From Shewanella sp. UCD-KL21 (lineage in GTDB: Bacteria > Pseudomonadota > Gammaproteobacteria > Enterobacterales > Shewanellaceae): DNA of 64,000 bases. Made by a program: the position numbers and the translations under genes. Positions 54,807 to 64,000 of this stretch are shown here, in pieces (the stretch's first letter is position 1; the number at the start of each line of letters is the position of its first letter). The DNA is taken from contig NZ_MPHK01000010.1 in NCBI RefSeq assembly GCF_001957135.1, positions 62,001 to 126,000 on the forward strand. The letters are read 5' to 3'. The notes under the pieces are model-generated. The model did no database searches and was not told the DNA's origin. It saw only the letters and a program-made list of their open reading frames with translations.

Positions 54807-56615
54807 TTGCAAACACCACAGTTACAGCATTTTTATATCAATGAAGAGCAATCCGTTTACCTGCTCAAGGCTGAAGATGCCCGTAAGCATCGAGCCTGGA
54901 TCCGTTTATGTAAACAGCAACTAAGCAAGCTTGGTTATCATGATATCGAATTTATTGGCAAAGGTGCCTATGGCTTTGTGTTTGCGGGTATCAATGATAT
55001 TGGCCAATCCCATGTGTTTAAGTTTTCCCGCATTACCCTGCCCCGAAGCGTGCAAGATAGACTTGAAGAAGAAGCCTTCATGCTCAGTCAATTAGTGCAC
55101 CCTAATGTACCTAACGCCATCAAATTTGAGCGAGTCGGCAAGCAAGGCATTATGGTCATGGAGCGAGCCCAAGGTGAAGATCTCGATAAGATCTGCCACC
55201 GAATGGGGACATTGCCCATCGCCATGATCGTCAGTATTGCACGGCAATTGGCCAATTTATTGTACTACCTGCGCACGGGTAAATGCTTAGTCCATGGCGA
55301 TATTAAGCCATCAAATTTAGTGTATGACATTGAAAACGATCATTTATCACTCATTGATTGGGGCTCGGCGGTGTTTGCCCAACGTGATGAGCATAATAAC
55401 TCGGTTGAAGACAATGTGATGTCCTTGATGTCGAGCGATCAACAACATACCAACGCCAGAATGGGCGATGTGTACTTTATCGGTGAAGATCAGCTTAATG
55501 GGGCGTTATCCAGTCCAAGATTTGATGAGCAAGGGGTGGCTGCCACCTTATACGCACTGGCATCTGGGCAAATAAGCCGCTTTGGCAGTAAAGTTATTAC
55601 CGCCAGCAGTTTAGGTTTGCCCATTGAGCTGGCCCGCACCTTAGATGGCATGCTTAGCGATGATCCCAGCAGGCGTCATTTAGCCGGTGATTATTTTTTA
55701 AAGAGCATGCGCCACAATCACCGTATGCACTTGCCCCATCTTGGGGCTCAGCCGTTAATTGAAGATATTCCACTGTGGGTTTTACCAAAGCAAAAGCAAG
55801 TTGAAACTGTAAGTTATAGTTCTAGAAAATCATTTCTAAAGGAACACACCAGCCAAGATCCCATTACTAAAATGGATGATATTCAACTAGAAAAATATTA
55901 CCGTAATTTTCTTGCCGGCATGGGTGACACCGAAAAAGGCTTTATTGCCGCTGTGGGTAAATTAGCCCAATACCCGATAGTGGGAGGCCTAGCGATTCAC
56001 TGGCGTAAAAGCGGCGTGTATATCGACTCTAACCTTGCAATTTATGATCCCGACACTAAGGAAGTGTTAATCAAAGCGGTCAATAATATGGTGACCTTAG
56101 CCCGTGGTATTAAACGTATCGGGGTATTTAAAGCCTGCTTTTTTAACGCGAAAGACACCTTGCATTTAGAGCGAAACAATCCATCTGAGCCTTACAAAAT
56201 GGTGAACGATGCGCAATTAAGTTTTGAAGTGGGTGATGTGCCTGCATCTGAGGGCCGCTCGCGGCTACATTCTTACTTTGAAGATGGTAAAGATCCAGAA
56301 GAGAACCTCGAGCTGCCCACCGAGATCATGACAGAGCTGGGCTGGATAAACCAAATTCATCATACCGGCTGTATTATTTTTGAGGCCTTACCTAACCACT
56401 TAAAAATACATAGCTATTTGCGCTTGTTAAACCCTAGAAAACAAGCCGCTTTTAGAGCCTCGTTAGATAGAATCTTATTTCATGCCAGTAAGATTCAAGG
56501 CCATGGGGTATCTGGTTTTATGAAACTGCCTTATAAAAATACCCGCCAGTTTTCCCATATTGATCATAAAGCGGATCATTTCTACCCTAAAAATCCTAAG
56601 CAAATAGCAGAGTAA
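54807..56615 (+). CDS. Serine/threonine protein kinase-like protein
   Basis: A 602-residue protein with an N-terminal eukaryote-like kinase domain (about residues 45-310): glycine loop GKGAYGFVF (51-59), K72, E88/E89, catalytic loop LVHGDIKPSN (D165, N170) and DWG (D184) in place of DFG. The C-terminal part (about 335-600) is unrecognised, with no membrane helix. It begins with TTG, supported by AAAGGAAG 6 bases upstream. Substrate and signal unknown. No phosphatase gene is next to it. Confidence 0.85.
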   Translation: MQTPQLQHFYINEEQSVYLLKAEDARKHRAWIRLCKQQLSKLGYHDIEFIGKGAYGFVFAGINDIGQSHVFKFSRITLPRSVQDRLEEEAFMLSQLVHPNVPNAIKFERVGKQGIMVMERAQGEDLDKICHRMGTLPIAMIVSIARQLANLLYYLRTGKCLVHGDIKPSNLVYDIENDHLSLIDWGSAVFAQRDEHNNSVEDNVMSLMSSDQQHTNARMGDVYFIGEDQLNGALSSPRFDEQGVAATLYALASGQISRFGSKVITASSLGLPIELARTLDGMLSDDPSRRHLAGDYFLKSMRHNHRMHLPHLGAQPLIEDIPLWVLPKQKQVETVSYSSRKSFLKEHTSQDPITKMDDIQLEKYYRNFLAGMGDTEKGFIAAVGKLAQYPIVGGLAIHWRKSGVYIDSNLAIYDPDTKEVLIKAVNNMVTLARGIKRIGVFKACFFNAKDTLHLERNNPSEPYKMVNDAQLSFEVGDVPASEGRSRLHSYFEDGKDPEENLELPTEIMTELGWINQIHHTGCIIFEALPNHLKIHSYLRLLNPRKQAAFRASLDRILFHASKIQGHGVSGFMKLPYKNTRQFSHIDHKADHFYPKNPKQIAE

Positions 56616-56655
56616 TGATCTGCATGATGTCATCTCACCGATGAGGTTATAGCCA

Positions 56656-56707
56656 TTAAAAAAGCCCAGTGAGTCCGAACGTATCGGCTTAACTGGGCTT
56701 TTTTAGC
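56656..56707. terminator. Bidirectional terminator between the kinase and metalloprotease genes
   Basis: AAAAAGCCCAGT pairs with ACTGGGCTTTTT around a 20-base loop; T-runs flank both sides. Confidence 0.85.
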
Positions 56708-56741
56708 TACTTACTTATAACCAGCAGCTCATAGCAAAAGA

Positions 56742-59141
56742 CTAAATTGGCGAACCCGGTGGCATAGTAAGAGGCTTGGCAATAAAGCGATACTCCGCTG
56801 ATTCAAGTCCTTTGGCTAAACCTTGCAATAACCATTCAAAATGGGCCGCTTGGTAATTACTGGCGCGATTACTACGGCGCTTTAATTGCTTTTGTGCATA
56901 CGTTAAGCGCGCTAACAATTGTGCTTTGACTTCAGCTGAGGTGCTCTCATTGTGATAGCTTGCAATTAGCTCATCTAACACCACGGTATTGACGCGCATC
57001 TGCACTGCTAATAACTGCCCACGTTGTAAATCTTGATAAAGCGTTTTCGCTAATAACTTATCGATGAGACTCACCACAGATAACTGCTCTGAATCATCCA
57101 TAAAGCCTTGATTAACTCGGTTTAATCTTTGTGGAGCTAATATTCGGCTTACCACATGGCGGCTCATCACCTCTGCCATGCCTATGGGATCGGTTAATAC
57201 CCCAATGCCAGAGTCAAAGCTTTCTCGGGTTTTGCGGTAATTACCCGCTTTAGGCACCAATAACTCAGTGACTTCAGTCGGTACTGCTAAGCTTTCTGCC
57301 GATAGTAGCGCTAATAATGCATTTAAGGCCTCAGTTTGTAACTTGGGCGATAAATAATGCCAGCGCTCAGCTGAGCCATGCTGCTGATAGCTATAATCAC
57401 TGCCACCAATCCACTTCGCTGCGGCATCAACTTGAAAACGGGTCAGTAAGTAAATTGGTACAAACACATCGGCAAGCTCACCAAGGGGCTGCTCTTGCAA
57501 TAAAGCATTGGCATTAAACTGCTCAATTGCCTTGCGGCGCACTTGCTCTAATCGTGTTAGCTCAGCGGCGGCAGAGTTACCGTTATCCCATAAACTTGCA
57601 TAGGCATGGCTTGCTGATGCTGAGCGAGAATCCGCCTCACCGATGTAACGCAGCCCTGCTGTTCTGGCTTGTTTCACTAACTCGTCGGCATTGGCTTCAT
57701 CGCCATAGCCGTAAGCAATAGTAAACTTGTCCCACTCACCAATGCCTTCTGCGTAGGGCGCTGAAATATCAATTTGCTCCCCTTTAAGGGTGATGTTGGG
57801 ATGGGGATAATCCATCACCGAAGCATTGTCATTGGTTGAGGCGGCAAAGTTATGATCTAGCCCCAAGGTATGGCCAATTTCATGGGCTGACAATTGACGA
57901 ATACGCGCTAATGCCAAGGCCATTGATGCCTCAGCAGCGGCGTCTCGGTCTTGCCAACCTGCGGTTAAACCGCGAGCAATAAGGTGGTCTTGTTTAACCC
58001 GTAAACTCCCAAGGGTGACATGGCCTTTAATGATTTCACCGGTGCGCGGATCTTTAATTGACGCGCCATAAGACCAGCCGCGAGTTGCACGATGCACCCA
58101 CTGGATCATGTTATAACGAATATCTTGTGGATCGGCATCTGCTGGTAACATCTCCAGCTTAAAGCCATTAATAAAGCCTGCTTCATTAAAGGCTTCTTCC
58201 CACCAGCGGCCGCCATCGAGTAATGCTGAGCGAATAGGCTCTGGCACGCCTGGGTCAAGATAATAGGTAATCGGTTTAACCACTTCACTGGGGGCAAGGC
58301 CTGGGGTGACTTTTTCAAGTCGATGACGTAACAGGTATTGTTTACTCACTGGCGAGTCGATAGGCGCGGAGTAATCATAATACTCACCTGACAAATAACC
58401 GCTCATCGGCTGGTATGCGCGCGGCTGATAACCGGCTTCAGGTAAGGCCACAAAAGAGTAGCGCATCCGCACTGACACAAACTTGCCATCAGGGGTGACT
58501 TGATTAACAAACTCGCCAGCTTTAGCGCTATTAAAAGTCAGTAATACGTCGACATCAGCATTTTGCTCAAATGACTTAACCCCTTGGGCTAAGATCACCG
58601 AGCGAGATTTATCCAAGGTATAACTGCCTTGCTTAGTATCAGCTAAACGCTGAGAAACCCCATGTAAATCATTAATCATTAGATCATTAACCGCAACGAG
58701 CGGCGTTTTACCTTCGACCACTTTACCGCGCCATAATACCGATTCAGCAAACGCCTCTTTGACCGCTAACTGTTCAGCTGGGTTATCGCTTGATGCCCGA
58801 TAAAAGGTATTTAGCTGTTTAAGCAGAATATAAGGGCCGTGGCGCTCAAATTGCACCATGCGTGTTTGCCCGAGTTGGCCTCGGTCTAGACCGATATCAT
58901 TAGAACCAACCCCATGGGGTAAACTGCTGATCAGTAAAAAGGGCTCATTAAGTCGGTTTGCTTCTAAAAACAATTCCCCAGAGCTATTTTGGAAATAAAA
59001 GTTGATAAACCCTTGGGCTTTGTCACTTTGCTTTATCACTTTTTGCGCCGCTGAAGTCGCAGCGTAAGCCATAATTGGGGTTGCCATGAGTACTGGCGTT
59101 AATGCCATGACTGAAGCAAGCGCCATACTTTTACGATCCAT
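56742..59141 (-). CDS. Secreted zinc metalloprotease (DUF5117/DUF4953 type)
   Basis: A 799-residue exported protein: signal peptide (MDRKSMALASVMALTPVLMA..AYA), an N-terminal DUF5117-like part and a gluzincin/metzincin-like catalytic centre, HEIGHTLGLDHN, with H420, E421, H424 and H430 as likely zinc ligands and base. The C-terminal region with DSGIGVLTDP is also typical. The family lies in the periplasm or outside; substrates are unknown. GGGAG precedes the start by about 8 bases. The neighbouring hybrid kinase is upstream on the same strand. Confidence 0.9.
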   Translation of the reverse strand: MDRKSMALASVMALTPVLMATPIMAYAATSAAQKVIKQSDKAQGFINFYFQNSSGELFLEANRLNEPFLLISSLPHGVGSNDIGLDRGQLGQTRMVQFERHGPYILLKQLNTFYRASSDNPAEQLAVKEAFAESVLWRGKVVEGKTPLVAVNDLMINDLHGVSQRLADTKQGSYTLDKSRSVILAQGVKSFEQNADVDVLLTFNSAKAGEFVNQVTPDGKFVSVRMRYSFVALPEAGYQPRAYQPMSGYLSGEYYDYSAPIDSPVSKQYLLRHRLEKVTPGLAPSEVVKPITYYLDPGVPEPIRSALLDGGRWWEEAFNEAGFINGFKLEMLPADADPQDIRYNMIQWVHRATRGWSYGASIKDPRTGEIIKGHVTLGSLRVKQDHLIARGLTAGWQDRDAAAEASMALALARIRQLSAHEIGHTLGLDHNFAASTNDNASVMDYPHPNITLKGEQIDISAPYAEGIGEWDKFTIAYGYGDEANADELVKQARTAGLRYIGEADSRSASASHAYASLWDNGNSAAAELTRLEQVRRKAIEQFNANALLQEQPLGELADVFVPIYLLTRFQVDAAAKWIGGSDYSYQQHGSAERWHYLSPKLQTEALNALLALLSAESLAVPTEVTELLVPKAGNYRKTRESFDSGIGVLTDPIGMAEVMSRHVVSRILAPQRLNRVNQGFMDDSEQLSVVSLIDKLLAKTLYQDLQRGQLLAVQMRVNTVVLDELIASYHNESTSAEVKAQLLARLTYAQKQLKRRSNRASNYQAAHFEWLLQGLAKGLESAEYRFIAKPLTMPPGSPI

Positions 59142-59214
59142 TCAACACTCTCCCTTGTTGTTGTGCTCAGGTTAATTGTTATTATTGGCGACTTAACTGA
59201 CGCCATTATTGTTG

Positions 59215-62200
59215 TTATTTTTGCTGCTGATTTTTATAGTCAATCCAATGCTCTAAGGTATCAAACAATTCATTTAATACTATCGGCTTGGTGATATGGG
59301 CATTCATGCCCGCTTGAATACTTTTCTCTCTGTCACCAGACATGGCATGGGCCGTCATGGCAATAATCGGCATTTGCTCGGTAGTGTAACGCTTACGTAA
59401 TTCTTTGGCGGCGGTTAAACCATCCATCACTGGCATTTGAATATCCATCAATACCGCATCAAACGGACGAGTATCAATCATATCTAGGGCAATTTGACCA
59501 TTATCAGCCACTTCAACTTCATAACCGGCGCTTTTAAGTAGCTCGGTGGCCACCTGCTGATTAATAAAGTTATCTTCAACCAGCAAGACTAATCCGCTTT
59601 GTTTAGCAGCTTCAGAATCCTCTTCAACCACTGGCGCTACATTCAATTGAGGCTCAGCGGCAAAGGCGCCAATAATCTCATCAAACAAGGCTGATGCTTT
59701 AAAAGGCTTTTGTAAAATCGCAAACACGCGGCTGACATCAAACTCAGCCTCTAACGGCTCAGCACTATAAGCGGTCATTAAAATAATCACCGGACGCTTT
59801 TTAATCCGACCATCTGCAACCATTTCATCAATGATATTAATCACATCGCCGCCGCCCATTTCAGGCATCATCCAATCAAGCAATAATAAATCTATTGGGC
59901 TGTGGACTAGAACATCCAGTGCCTGTGCACCACTTTGCGCAGTTTTAACCCCAAAGCTAAAGTCACGCATCACGGTTGAATAAATCTGTAAGGCACTCGG
60001 ATTATCATCCACCACTAAGGTCGTTAAATTATTTAACTGCTTTGGCACCACCAATGGCTCAACCACATTTTCTTCAGCGATTTCAAAACTGATGGTAAAG
60101 CTGAAAGTACTGCCTTGATTGGGCTCAGACTCAACTGACATGGTGCCACCCATTAGCGATACTAAATGCTTACTAATAGACAGGCCTAATCCTGTACCAC
60201 CATATTTTCGGGTGGTTGAACCATCAGCTTGGGAGAAGGCATCAAACAAGTTTGCTTGTTGCTCTTGGCTAATACCAATACCAGTATCGCGCACCCAAAA
60301 CTTAAGGGTAATACGGTGATCGCGCTCGCCCACATCTTCACAGCCCAGTTCAATTTCACCATTTTGGGTAAATTTAACCGCGTTAGATAATAAGTTAACT
60401 AAAATTTGCCCTAAACGCAGTGGGTCACCACTGAGAATTAGCCCTGCGGTAACCGGAGCATATAGTAATAACTCAACGCCTTTTTCTTGAGCCTTTTGCG
60501 CGTTCATATCAACGACATGATCAAGCACTTTATCCAACGGGAATGACACCCGCTCAAGCTCTAATTTACCCGCTTCAATTTTAGAGAAATCCAAAATATC
60601 ATTAATGATGCGCAGTAATGACTGCGCAGAGAAGCCCGCTTTATTTAAATAATCTTTTTGCTGAGCGGTTAACTGGGTTCGCAGCGCCAATTGCAACATG
60701 CCGATAATAGCATTCATCGGAGTACGAATTTCATGGCTCATATTGGCCAAAAATTCACTCTTATACATGTTGGCTAATTCAGCATCTTGCTTAGCTTCAA
60801 GCAAGGCCACCTCGTTACTCTTTTGACGGGTAATATCTTTATGAGTACCCAGCATTCGCTTAGACTGACCATCGGCAGCAAACTCCACCGCTCGGCCCCG
60901 AGACAGCACCCAATGATACTTTCCAGATTTAGACCGCATACGGTATTCAATCTCATAGGTACCTTTGGGCTTTTGCGCATATTCACTACGATACTCTTCG
61001 ACTCGCATGCGATCGTCTGGGTGAATAAGTGCATCCGTTGCCGAAATAAGCGCCGGGAATTCATTCGGCTTATAGCCTAACATTGAGTAAAAAGCCGGGT
61101 TACAAATCAGCTGCTCTGAATCTAAATACCAATCCCACAAGCCATCTTCTACCGCATCCATGGCTAAATGGTAACGTTCTTCAGATAATCGTAATTGCTC
61201 AGCCGATTCATATTCGCGGGTGACATCACGCCATACTGAAATAAGCCCTAATAACTCGCCGCGGCGGTTATAAAATGGCAGTTTTAAGGTATCGAGCAAT
61301 ACCGTTTTACCGCCTATATCGGCTTTTTCTTGATAACGCATCAGCGAGCGTTCGGTTAATACTTTTTGATCTTCTTCGCGGCTACGCACGCCTTGATCGT
61401 AACTGGTATCAAGGGACAATTGCCCGATCATGTCGCTTTCTTTACAGCCCAGCATGTACTCAGCGGATTTATTGCAGCCCAAGTACTTACCTTCTTTATC
61501 TTTATAAACAATCGCTTCAGGGATTGAGTCAATCAATGAGCGTAGCAGGGCAAACTCACGTTCTCGGCGCTCTGTAGTATCGCGCAAACGTTGGGTGCGC
61601 CGTGCCACTAAGTTATCCAGGCGTTTATTTTGCTCGGCTAAATGGCCGGTATATTGTTTGTTCTCTTCAAAAATACGGCTCACCAGCAGGAACCACGGCT
61701 CCCAACCTTCAGTGATTTTTTCAGGTGGCGACTTAGGCTCGCGTGAACACTCTTCTAAATGGGTCAATAAACGTGAAGCAGGGTTCACGAACGAGCGACG
61801 AGTTTGCCAGTGAACAATGGTCACCAGCACTGACAAGGCTAACACCACCAGTAAAAAACTCACTTTTAACTTATCCCAAGCATCTTGGAATAACAGGTCT
61901 TCATCTTGCAGATATAGCAAGCGCCATGGCGGGTTTTGCAGCGCGACTGAGTGAATATAGTAGCCGTTGCGCAGTATGCCATCATGGGCATCGAACATTT
62001 CTGATTCAGGCAAAGAGTGTAGCTCTGACGGAATGCGCTGACTGATATGATAAACCCGGTTCATATCGCTGGCTTCAAAATCACTGTGGGACAAAATATT
62101 GTTATATTGATCCAGCAAAATCACCGTACCCGGCATTTTAAAATACATCCGCATTTGCTTAGCTAACGATGCCAAAGTCATGTCTAAATTGATTGAACCA

Positions 62201-62922
62201 ATAAACTCATCTTCAAGATAGACCGGCAGACCTAGGGTGGTTAACAAGCCTTGATCGGCTAAATCAACATAAGCTTCACGCCAAAAAACACTGCGCTGCG
62301 GGTTCATGGCTGGGGTAGCAAGTTGGAATTGTTTCTTATTAAGTAGCTCTTCTCGAAAACGGTACTCGTCATTGGTCCACGGAAATGACGACATGATCCT
62401 TTGTTTAGAAATGTAATAAATCGATGAAGCTTTAGGGGCGGCCTCTTTCGCAACAGGGAAAGACAACGATAGCTCAAACAGCATTTCTAATTCTTGATAA
62501 AACCTGTCGCTGCGGCCATCAAGGGTACCCATACCGGTAATGCGCCCCATATTGGTAAAGGGCTCACCACTTTTGGCATAACTTGGCTCTAAGGTAAAAA
62601 ATTGACCATCTTCATTGAACTTTTCATATTGAGGTAAGCGATCTTTACGGACTAACTCGCCTAAACGTAAGTTATCTACGGCGACGTTACGTAAGCTTTT
62701 TACTGCACGGATACTCGACTCCAGCAGTAAATCAATTTGCAATACATGACGCAAGACTTGCTCTTCACGCTCTTTAATCAGCTGAGTTTTTTCACGCTCA
62801 AACAATACCCATGCCGATAAAAGTGCCATGACAATTACACCAATATAAGTATAAAAAACGGCTCGGTTATACTTTCTTTGAATAAGCGATTTTAATTGTA
62901 ATTCTGGCTCGGTCGATTTCAT
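59215..62922 (-). CDS. Hybrid sensor histidine kinase with Cache, PAS and two receiver domains
   Basis: A 1235-residue membrane kinase. Two transmembrane helices (about 24-42 and 354-372) flank a Cache-like periplasmic sensor domain (about 45-350). A coiled coil (about 420-455) is followed by two PAS domains (about 460-575 and 580-700). HisKA has H730 in MSHEIRTPMN, the HATPase follows to about 945 (DTGIGIS, GTGLGLS), and receivers have D1016 (LLDWMMP) and D1160 (LMDIQMP). No Hpt domain, so phosphate must pass to a separate protein. The periplasmic ligand is unknown. The start lies upstream of a 320-base promoter region. Secreted protease gene downstream on the same strand, 73 bases away. Confidence 0.93.
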   Translation of the reverse strand: MKSTEPELQLKSLIQRKYNRAVFYTYIGVIVMALLSAWVLFEREKTQLIKEREEQVLRHVLQIDLLLESSIRAVKSLRNVAVDNLRLGELVRKDRLPQYEKFNEDGQFFTLEPSYAKSGEPFTNMGRITGMGTLDGRSDRFYQELEMLFELSLSFPVAKEAAPKASSIYYISKQRIMSSFPWTNDEYRFREELLNKKQFQLATPAMNPQRSVFWREAYVDLADQGLLTTLGLPVYLEDEFIGSINLDMTLASLAKQMRMYFKMPGTVILLDQYNNILSHSDFEASDMNRVYHISQRIPSELHSLPESEMFDAHDGILRNGYYIHSVALQNPPWRLLYLQDEDLLFQDAWDKLKVSFLLVVLALSVLVTIVHWQTRRSFVNPASRLLTHLEECSREPKSPPEKITEGWEPWFLLVSRIFEENKQYTGHLAEQNKRLDNLVARRTQRLRDTTERREREFALLRSLIDSIPEAIVYKDKEGKYLGCNKSAEYMLGCKESDMIGQLSLDTSYDQGVRSREEDQKVLTERSLMRYQEKADIGGKTVLLDTLKLPFYNRRGELLGLISVWRDVTREYESAEQLRLSEERYHLAMDAVEDGLWDWYLDSEQLICNPAFYSMLGYKPNEFPALISATDALIHPDDRMRVEEYRSEYAQKPKGTYEIEYRMRSKSGKYHWVLSRGRAVEFAADGQSKRMLGTHKDITRQKSNEVALLEAKQDAELANMYKSEFLANMSHEIRTPMNAIIGMLQLALRTQLTAQQKDYLNKAGFSAQSLLRIINDILDFSKIEAGKLELERVSFPLDKVLDHVVDMNAQKAQEKGVELLLYAPVTAGLILSGDPLRLGQILVNLLSNAVKFTQNGEIELGCEDVGERDHRITLKFWVRDTGIGISQEQQANLFDAFSQADGSTTRKYGGTGLGLSISKHLVSLMGGTMSVESEPNQGSTFSFTISFEIAEENVVEPLVVPKQLNNLTTLVVDDNPSALQIYSTVMRDFSFGVKTAQSGAQALDVLVHSPIDLLLLDWMMPEMGGGDVINIIDEMVADGRIKKRPVIILMTAYSAEPLEAEFDVSRVFAILQKPFKASALFDEIIGAFAAEPQLNVAPVVEEDSEAAKQSGLVLLVEDNFINQQVATELLKSAGYEVEVADNGQIALDMIDTRPFDAVLMDIQMPVMDGLTAAKELRKRYTTEQMPIIAMTAHAMSGDREKSIQAGMNAHITKPIVLNELFDTLEHWIDYKNQQQK

Positions 62923-63189
62923 TGAAAACCCTTTGGCTTTTCTTAGCAGCGTAGATATTTAATAAGGTAAAAAAGGAGATACGCTAATACTGTCTATTTA
63001 TGCATATTATCAGGAAGATATTCGCAATCACACGAATAAATGTTCACAAAACATGACTAATTTATTTTTCAATCTATTCCACTAAAAACATAGCAAAAAT
63101 CTGACCATTATTCTTGGCAATAATGCGTAAACTGACCGCTGATATAAAAGGCGCGTTAAAAGAGCCCATTGAAACAGATTACTTAAAAT
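62923..63189. other. Promoter region of the hybrid kinase gene
   Basis: About 270 bases, no gene. AT-rich, with the kinase promoter on the minus strand; no clear operator. Confidence 0.4.
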
Positions 63190-63216
63190 AAAAATGGCCA
63201 CCTAACAGGTAGCCAT
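63190..63216 (-). terminator. Terminator of the PhoH-family gene
   Basis: ATGGCTACCT and AGGTGGCCAT (minus strand, one mismatch) form a stem with a T-run, about 25 bases after the stop. Confidence 0.8.
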
Positions 63217-63241
63217 AAACGGTACTGTAAAGCAGCTGTGC

Positions 63242-64000
63242 TTATAAGTTCTCTTCAGCAAACTCTGCTAAGCGAGATCGCACCACGCCATTAAGGTAAA
63301 TATTGGCACTGCCATCAAAGTCTTTAAAACGCTCCACAATATAGGTTAAACCTGATGTCACCGCCGTCAAATAGGTTGAGTCTATTTGCGCCAAATTACC
63401 ACAACACACCAGTTTGGTGCCCTCACCCATACGGGTGATCATGGTTTTGATTTGCGATGCGGTCAGATTTTGGCATTCATCCAAAATGACCACTGAGTTT
63501 TGAATCGAGCGGCCACGCATAAAGTTAATCGATTTAAACTGCACGTTGGCCTTTTCCATGATGTAGTTCATGCTGCCGGTGGGGTTAACATCATTTTTAT
63601 GCAGCACCTCAAGCGTATCGGTAATTGCCGCAAGCCAGGGCGCCATTTTTTCCTCTTCGGTGCCGGGTAAAAAACCGATGGACTCGGCAATTTCTGGGGT
63701 GTTACGGGTTACAATGACTTTTTCGTACTGGTTTTGCTCAACTACCAGCTCAAGTGCCGCCGCCATGGCAATTAAGGTTTTACCGCAACCGGCGGGGCCG
63801 GTGAGGATCACTAAGTCAATATCAGGATCTAGCAAAGCATTTAACGCCATCCCCTGATAAATATTCTTAGGTTTAACGCCCCAAGCTTGCAAATGATTAA
63901 GCCTTTCGCGGCCATAATCAATAATATTAAGGTGTGTTGCGGTTTTGCTGGCAACCTTGCCGCAAAAGTCAGAGGTTTCATCGATAAGGTATTGATTACA
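63242..64000 (-). CDS. PhoH family ATPase, 5' end outside the window
   Basis: The reading frame is open to the last base, so the start lies beyond 64000. The visible 253 residues hold the P-loop GPAGCGKTLIAMAAA, Walker B VVILDECQNL and the GTKLVCCGN sensor-like motif of the PhoH ATPase domain. Members with this downstream arrangement usually carry an N-terminal PIN nuclease domain (PhoH2 or YlaK type), which would be outside. These are thought to act as RNA helicase-nucleases. The window's TTG at 63892 is internal, not a start. Confidence 0.92.
   Translation of the reverse strand, partial: CNQYLIDETSDFCGKVASKTATHLNIIDYGRERLNHLQAWGVKPKNIYQGMALNALLDPDIDLVILTGPAGCGKTLIAMAAALELVVEQNQYEKVIVTRNTPEIAESIGFLPGTEEEKMAPWLAAITDTLEVLHKNDVNPTGSMNYIMEKANVQFKSINFMRGRSIQNSVVILDECQNLTASQIKTMITRMGEGTKLVCCGNLAQIDSTYLTAVTSGLTYIVERFKDFDGSANIYLNGVVRSRLAEFAEENL

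Noticed and set aside
60774..62045. Plus-strand frames within the hybrid kinase gene
   Set aside because: They are shadows of a long, well-supported gene on the other strand.

Overview
The window looks like a chromosomal segment of a Shewanella-type marine gammaproteobacterium. The signs are a typical gammaproteobacterial ArcA, DcuB, class I FBPase, D-lactate dehydrogenase and AhpCF, an H-NOX/hybrid-kinase pair, tandem general porins, TonB-linked sugar genes and moderate-to-low GC with AT-rich spacers. No phage, integrase, IS element or CRISPR array was seen. Genus assignment is inference from gene content.

Layout. 1-6.2 kb: DUF3293 gene, the anaerobic regulator arcA behind a 700-base upstream region with a perfect CRP-type site, a periplasmic DPP-IV-like peptidase, and fbp. 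6.3-17.9 kb (all minus): a DAACS symporter, a three-gene SMC-type condensin operon of the MukBEF/MksBEF class without a JetD/MksG nuclease, ahpC-ahpF, and a spermidine-synthase-like methyltransferase with a decayed duplicate of its 3' end beside it. 18-25.4 kb: DUF3332 lipoprotein, dienelactone hydrolase, ldhA, two small membrane proteins, rluA, asnC, dcuB and an outer-membrane barrel. 25.7-28 kb: H-NOX and its hybrid histidine kinase.

28.2-47.8 kb is the most distinctive part, a large galactoside-utilisation locus. It holds a TonB receptor, a flavin-halogenase-like protein, SapC, an SGLT-type symporter, galT-galK with a secreted esterase, glpD, a GntR/FadR regulator with an SDR and DgoK, a GH36 alpha-galactosidase and a GH42 beta-galactosidase. 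A 21-bp near-palindrome (arms AGTATTTA and TAAATACT, 5-base spacer) recurs upstream of the TonB receptor, galT, glpD and the GH36/GH42 pair, tying them into one apparent regulon. The presence of glpD and an esterase beside both galactosidases suggests galactosyl-glycerols (galactolipid head groups or floridoside-type solutes) as substrate. This is inference.

47.8-64 kb: tRNA-Leu(CAA), a DUF3149 micro-protein, a SieB-like membrane protein, tcdA next to a 25-bp tandem repeat, two tandem porins (the first with a CRP-like site and a possible 19-codon leader ORF), tpm, five iteron-like repeats with an exact 21-bp period, a cysteine-rich small protein with an FNR-like palindrome, a Ser/Thr kinase-like protein, a zinc metalloprotease, a large hybrid sensor kinase, and a PhoH-family gene that runs off the end.
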